A stretch of 43,262 bases of DNA, taken from positions 1-43,262 of IMG/VR virus record IMGVR_UViG_3300034198_013414; one strand, 5' to 3'. The notes under the pieces were generated by a model. That model saw only the letters and a program-made list of their open reading frames with translations, ran no database searches and was not told where the DNA came from. Origin of the DNA: a virus. The first letter of the stretch is position 1, and every line of letters starts with the position of its first letter. Shown here in pieces: positions 42,340-43,262 of this stretch. The translations under genes were made by a program, and so were the position numbers.

Positions 42340-42525
42340 ATGATGAAGATGTATGCTGGTCATAGTGGAATAGATTACGATGCGCTGAAAGGCATGGTAT
42401 CTACTCTCAAGAGTTTGGTTACGCGGGCAAATGGTGTACTACCAACCCATCCAGAGCTTGAGGGCTACAGAGATAGCCTTGTCCTTGCGCTTGCTCACGC
42501 TGAGAAGGCATTCGAACAATTCTAA
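42340..42525 (+). CDS. Unknown small helical protein, 61 aa
   Basis: ATG 42340 after TTGGAGGAGTAAGTC, with a second ATG next to it. Two helices (YDALKGMVSTLKSLVTRANG and SLVLALAHAEKAFEQF) joined by a Pro turn, a helical hairpin. Soluble. Family unknown. Confidence 0.7.
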   Translation: MMKMYAGHSGIDYDALKGMVSTLKSLVTRANGVLPTHPELEGYRDSLVLALAHAEKAFEQF

Positions 42526-42550
42526 ACCCTTATGTCCTAAGGAGGACACC

Positions 42551-42697
42551 ATGATTGACTTTGAAGAGTGGTTTGACAAGAATGAGGATAACTTGTTGAT
42601 TGAAGCTGCGGAACTTGGTCTTGACCGAGAACTGGACTTCTCATTTGAAGACTGGGCAGAGGATAAGTTCTTTCGTTTGTTTCCTGAAGGAGAATAA
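42551..42697 (+). CDS. Acidic small protein, 48 aa
   Basis: ATG 42551 after AAGGAGGACACC, the same hairpin-embedded ribosome site as at 42130. Very acidic with aromatic residues (MIDFEEWFDKNEDNLLIEAA, then FSFEDWAEDKFFRLF), resembling other small acidic phage proteins. Family unknown. Confidence 0.65.
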   Translation: MIDFEEWFDKNEDNLLIEAAELGLDRELDFSFEDWAEDKFFRLFPEGE

Positions 42698-42699
42698 GA

Positions 42700-42849
42700 A
42701 TGCACAAGATTCAAGTTGGTAAGTATGCTGTTACTGTGAACAATTGGCAATTCTGCACGTTGTTCTTTTTCTGTCTTAGTGGACTTGGATTCGCTGCTTG
42801 CGCATTCATGGTCCTCATTGACATCCTTCGCTGGAGTTACTGGTCATGA
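42700..42849 (+). CDS. Single-span membrane protein, 49 aa
   Basis: ATG 42700 with GAAGGAGAATAAG upstream, two bases after the preceding stop. Residues 19-42 are hydrophobic (CTLFFFCLSGLGFAACAFMV), flanked by a polar N-terminus and ILRWSYWS. Its stop overlaps the next start (ATGA), implying coupled translation with another membrane protein. Function unknown. Confidence 0.65.
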   Translation: MHKIQVGKYAVTVNNWQFCTLFFFCLSGLGFAACAFMVLIDILRWSYWS

Positions 42850-43001
42850 AGATTACATTCAACATTGACAAGGAGCGGTTTGAAGAGCACACCTTCAACC
42901 TTGCTGAAACAACCCTTCTCGTCGCCAGTTTTTATGGCGGCGTTGCTTTCTGGATCATCGCAGCAGTGATGTTCTTTGATTCTAGCTACTTATACCTGTA
43001 G
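42846..43001 (+). CDS. Single-span membrane protein, 51 aa
   Basis: Starts at the ATG of the ATGA overlap at 42846. A charged amphipathic N-terminus (MKITFNIDKERFEEHTFN) is followed by a membrane helix at about 23-44 (TTLLVASFYGGVAFWIIAAV). The overlap with the previous small membrane protein suggests that the two work as a pair, in the way of phage two-component membrane complexes such as spanins or holin/antiholin, though no such family was recognised. Confidence 0.63.
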   Translation: MKITFNIDKERFEEHTFNLAETTLLVASFYGGVAFWIIAAVMFFDSSYLYL

Positions 43002-43007
43002 GTTACA

Positions 43008-43175
43008 ATGTCAAAGACTGTAAAGAAAGATAAGTTTGTCCCTCGTCGTGATAGCGCCGCAATGACGCTTGCTTACGGTGGTTTCAAGAACGGCAACCAT
43101 GGAGACCCCCGGAAGGAGGAATCTAAGAATGGATGCCGCAAGTTCAAGTTCAACAACAATTCCTCGGAGGAATAA
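43008..43175 (+). CDS. Basic small protein, 55 aa
   Basis: ATG 43008; only a weak GTAGGTTAC upstream, so initiation probably depends on coupling to the gene ending 6 bases earlier. Lys/Arg/Asn-rich with Gly turns (MSKTVKKDKFVPRRD and GGFKNGNHGDPRKEE), soluble and probably disordered. Function unknown. Confidence 0.55.
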   Translation: MSKTVKKDKFVPRRDSAAMTLAYGGFKNGNHGDPRKEESKNGCRKFKFNNNSSEE

Positions 43176-43262
43176 ATGTACGAGACAAAGAGTCTGATTA
43201 CCGATACTTTTCATCACCTGACTTACATCAACCTTACGGCTAATACCCGTGAAAGTCGAAAG
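43176..43262 (+). CDS. Start of an unknown gene, cut by the window end
   Basis: ATG 43176 directly follows the previous TAA, with TCGGAGGAATAA as ribosome site. The 29 codons seen begin MYETKSLITDTFHH. Too short to classify. Confidence 0.55.
   Translation, partial: MYETKSLITDTFHHLTYINLTANTRESRK

Overview
This window is part of the genome of a large tailed double-stranded DNA bacteriophage (Caudoviricetes). The evidence is a head-assembly gene set (terminase large subunit, portal, minor head protein, prohead-protease-like polyprotein, major capsid protein), very large virion-type proteins, and a second arm of tiny phage-type genes with no bacterial housekeeping genes. The host cannot be fixed from the sequence. 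No integrase, repressor or attachment site was seen.

Left arm (1-24159, all on the minus strand, AT-rich, genes packed with small overlaps). In transcription order: a Cys-containing 440-aa protein; a 1273-aa protein carrying both a DEDDh exonuclease and an intact staphylococcal-nuclease-type domain; two giant Ala/Gly/Pro-rich proteins (921 and 1062 aa); terminase large subunit; a 154-aa protein; a 781-aa protein; portal; a MuF-like minor head protein in the -1 frame behind an A10 run; a 1001-aa protease/scaffold-like polyprotein with an internal start; a Dps/ferritin-like protein with conserved ferroxidase residues; a 519-aa structural candidate; and the start of the major capsid protein, cut by the window edge. 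This is the late, virion-building operon.

Strand switch (24160-24577). AT-rich, non-coding, with a ladder of small palindromes at about 23-nt pitch and two T8-tailed direct repeats. It is a candidate for divergent transcription control, antitermination or a replication origin.

Right arm I (24578-30292, plus strand, GC-richer). Thirteen one-gene cassettes, each built as promoter-like box, structured leader, strong Shine-Dalgarno, short ORF, hairpin terminator. Nearly all encode unknown small proteins (several membrane proteins, one lipoprotein, one MazG-like protein). A two-part motif, ATACTTAAATAGT (box A) followed by TATGRGYTARNNNGTGG (box B), recurs before almost every gene, and the A-to-B gap is almost always -1, 2, 5 or 8 nt, i.e. 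changes in steps of three.

Right arm II (30293-41350). Two tandem promoter motifs lead into a 1.56-kb non-coding, highly structured region (candidate giant ornate RNA). Then comes a 2265-aa protein with DUF4326 and YspA/YpsA-type SLOG domains behind a structured 240-nt leader, an SSB-like protein, and two more structured non-coding regions: one with two copies of the same covarying pseudoknot, one with a tandem array of covarying hairpins. A family of hairpins with a constant CGCTGCGCT loop is scattered around the SSB gene.

Right arm III (41388-43262). A run of small tightly spaced ORFs, some coupled by overlaps, with a degenerate tRNA-like element at 42032-42100.

The strongest candidates for something undescribed are the set of three structured non-coding regions (about 2.7 kb in all), the cassette promoter system with triplet-stepped spacing, the putative portal-minor head frameshift fusion, the dual-nuclease virion-type protein, and the Dps-like protein inside a capsid operon.
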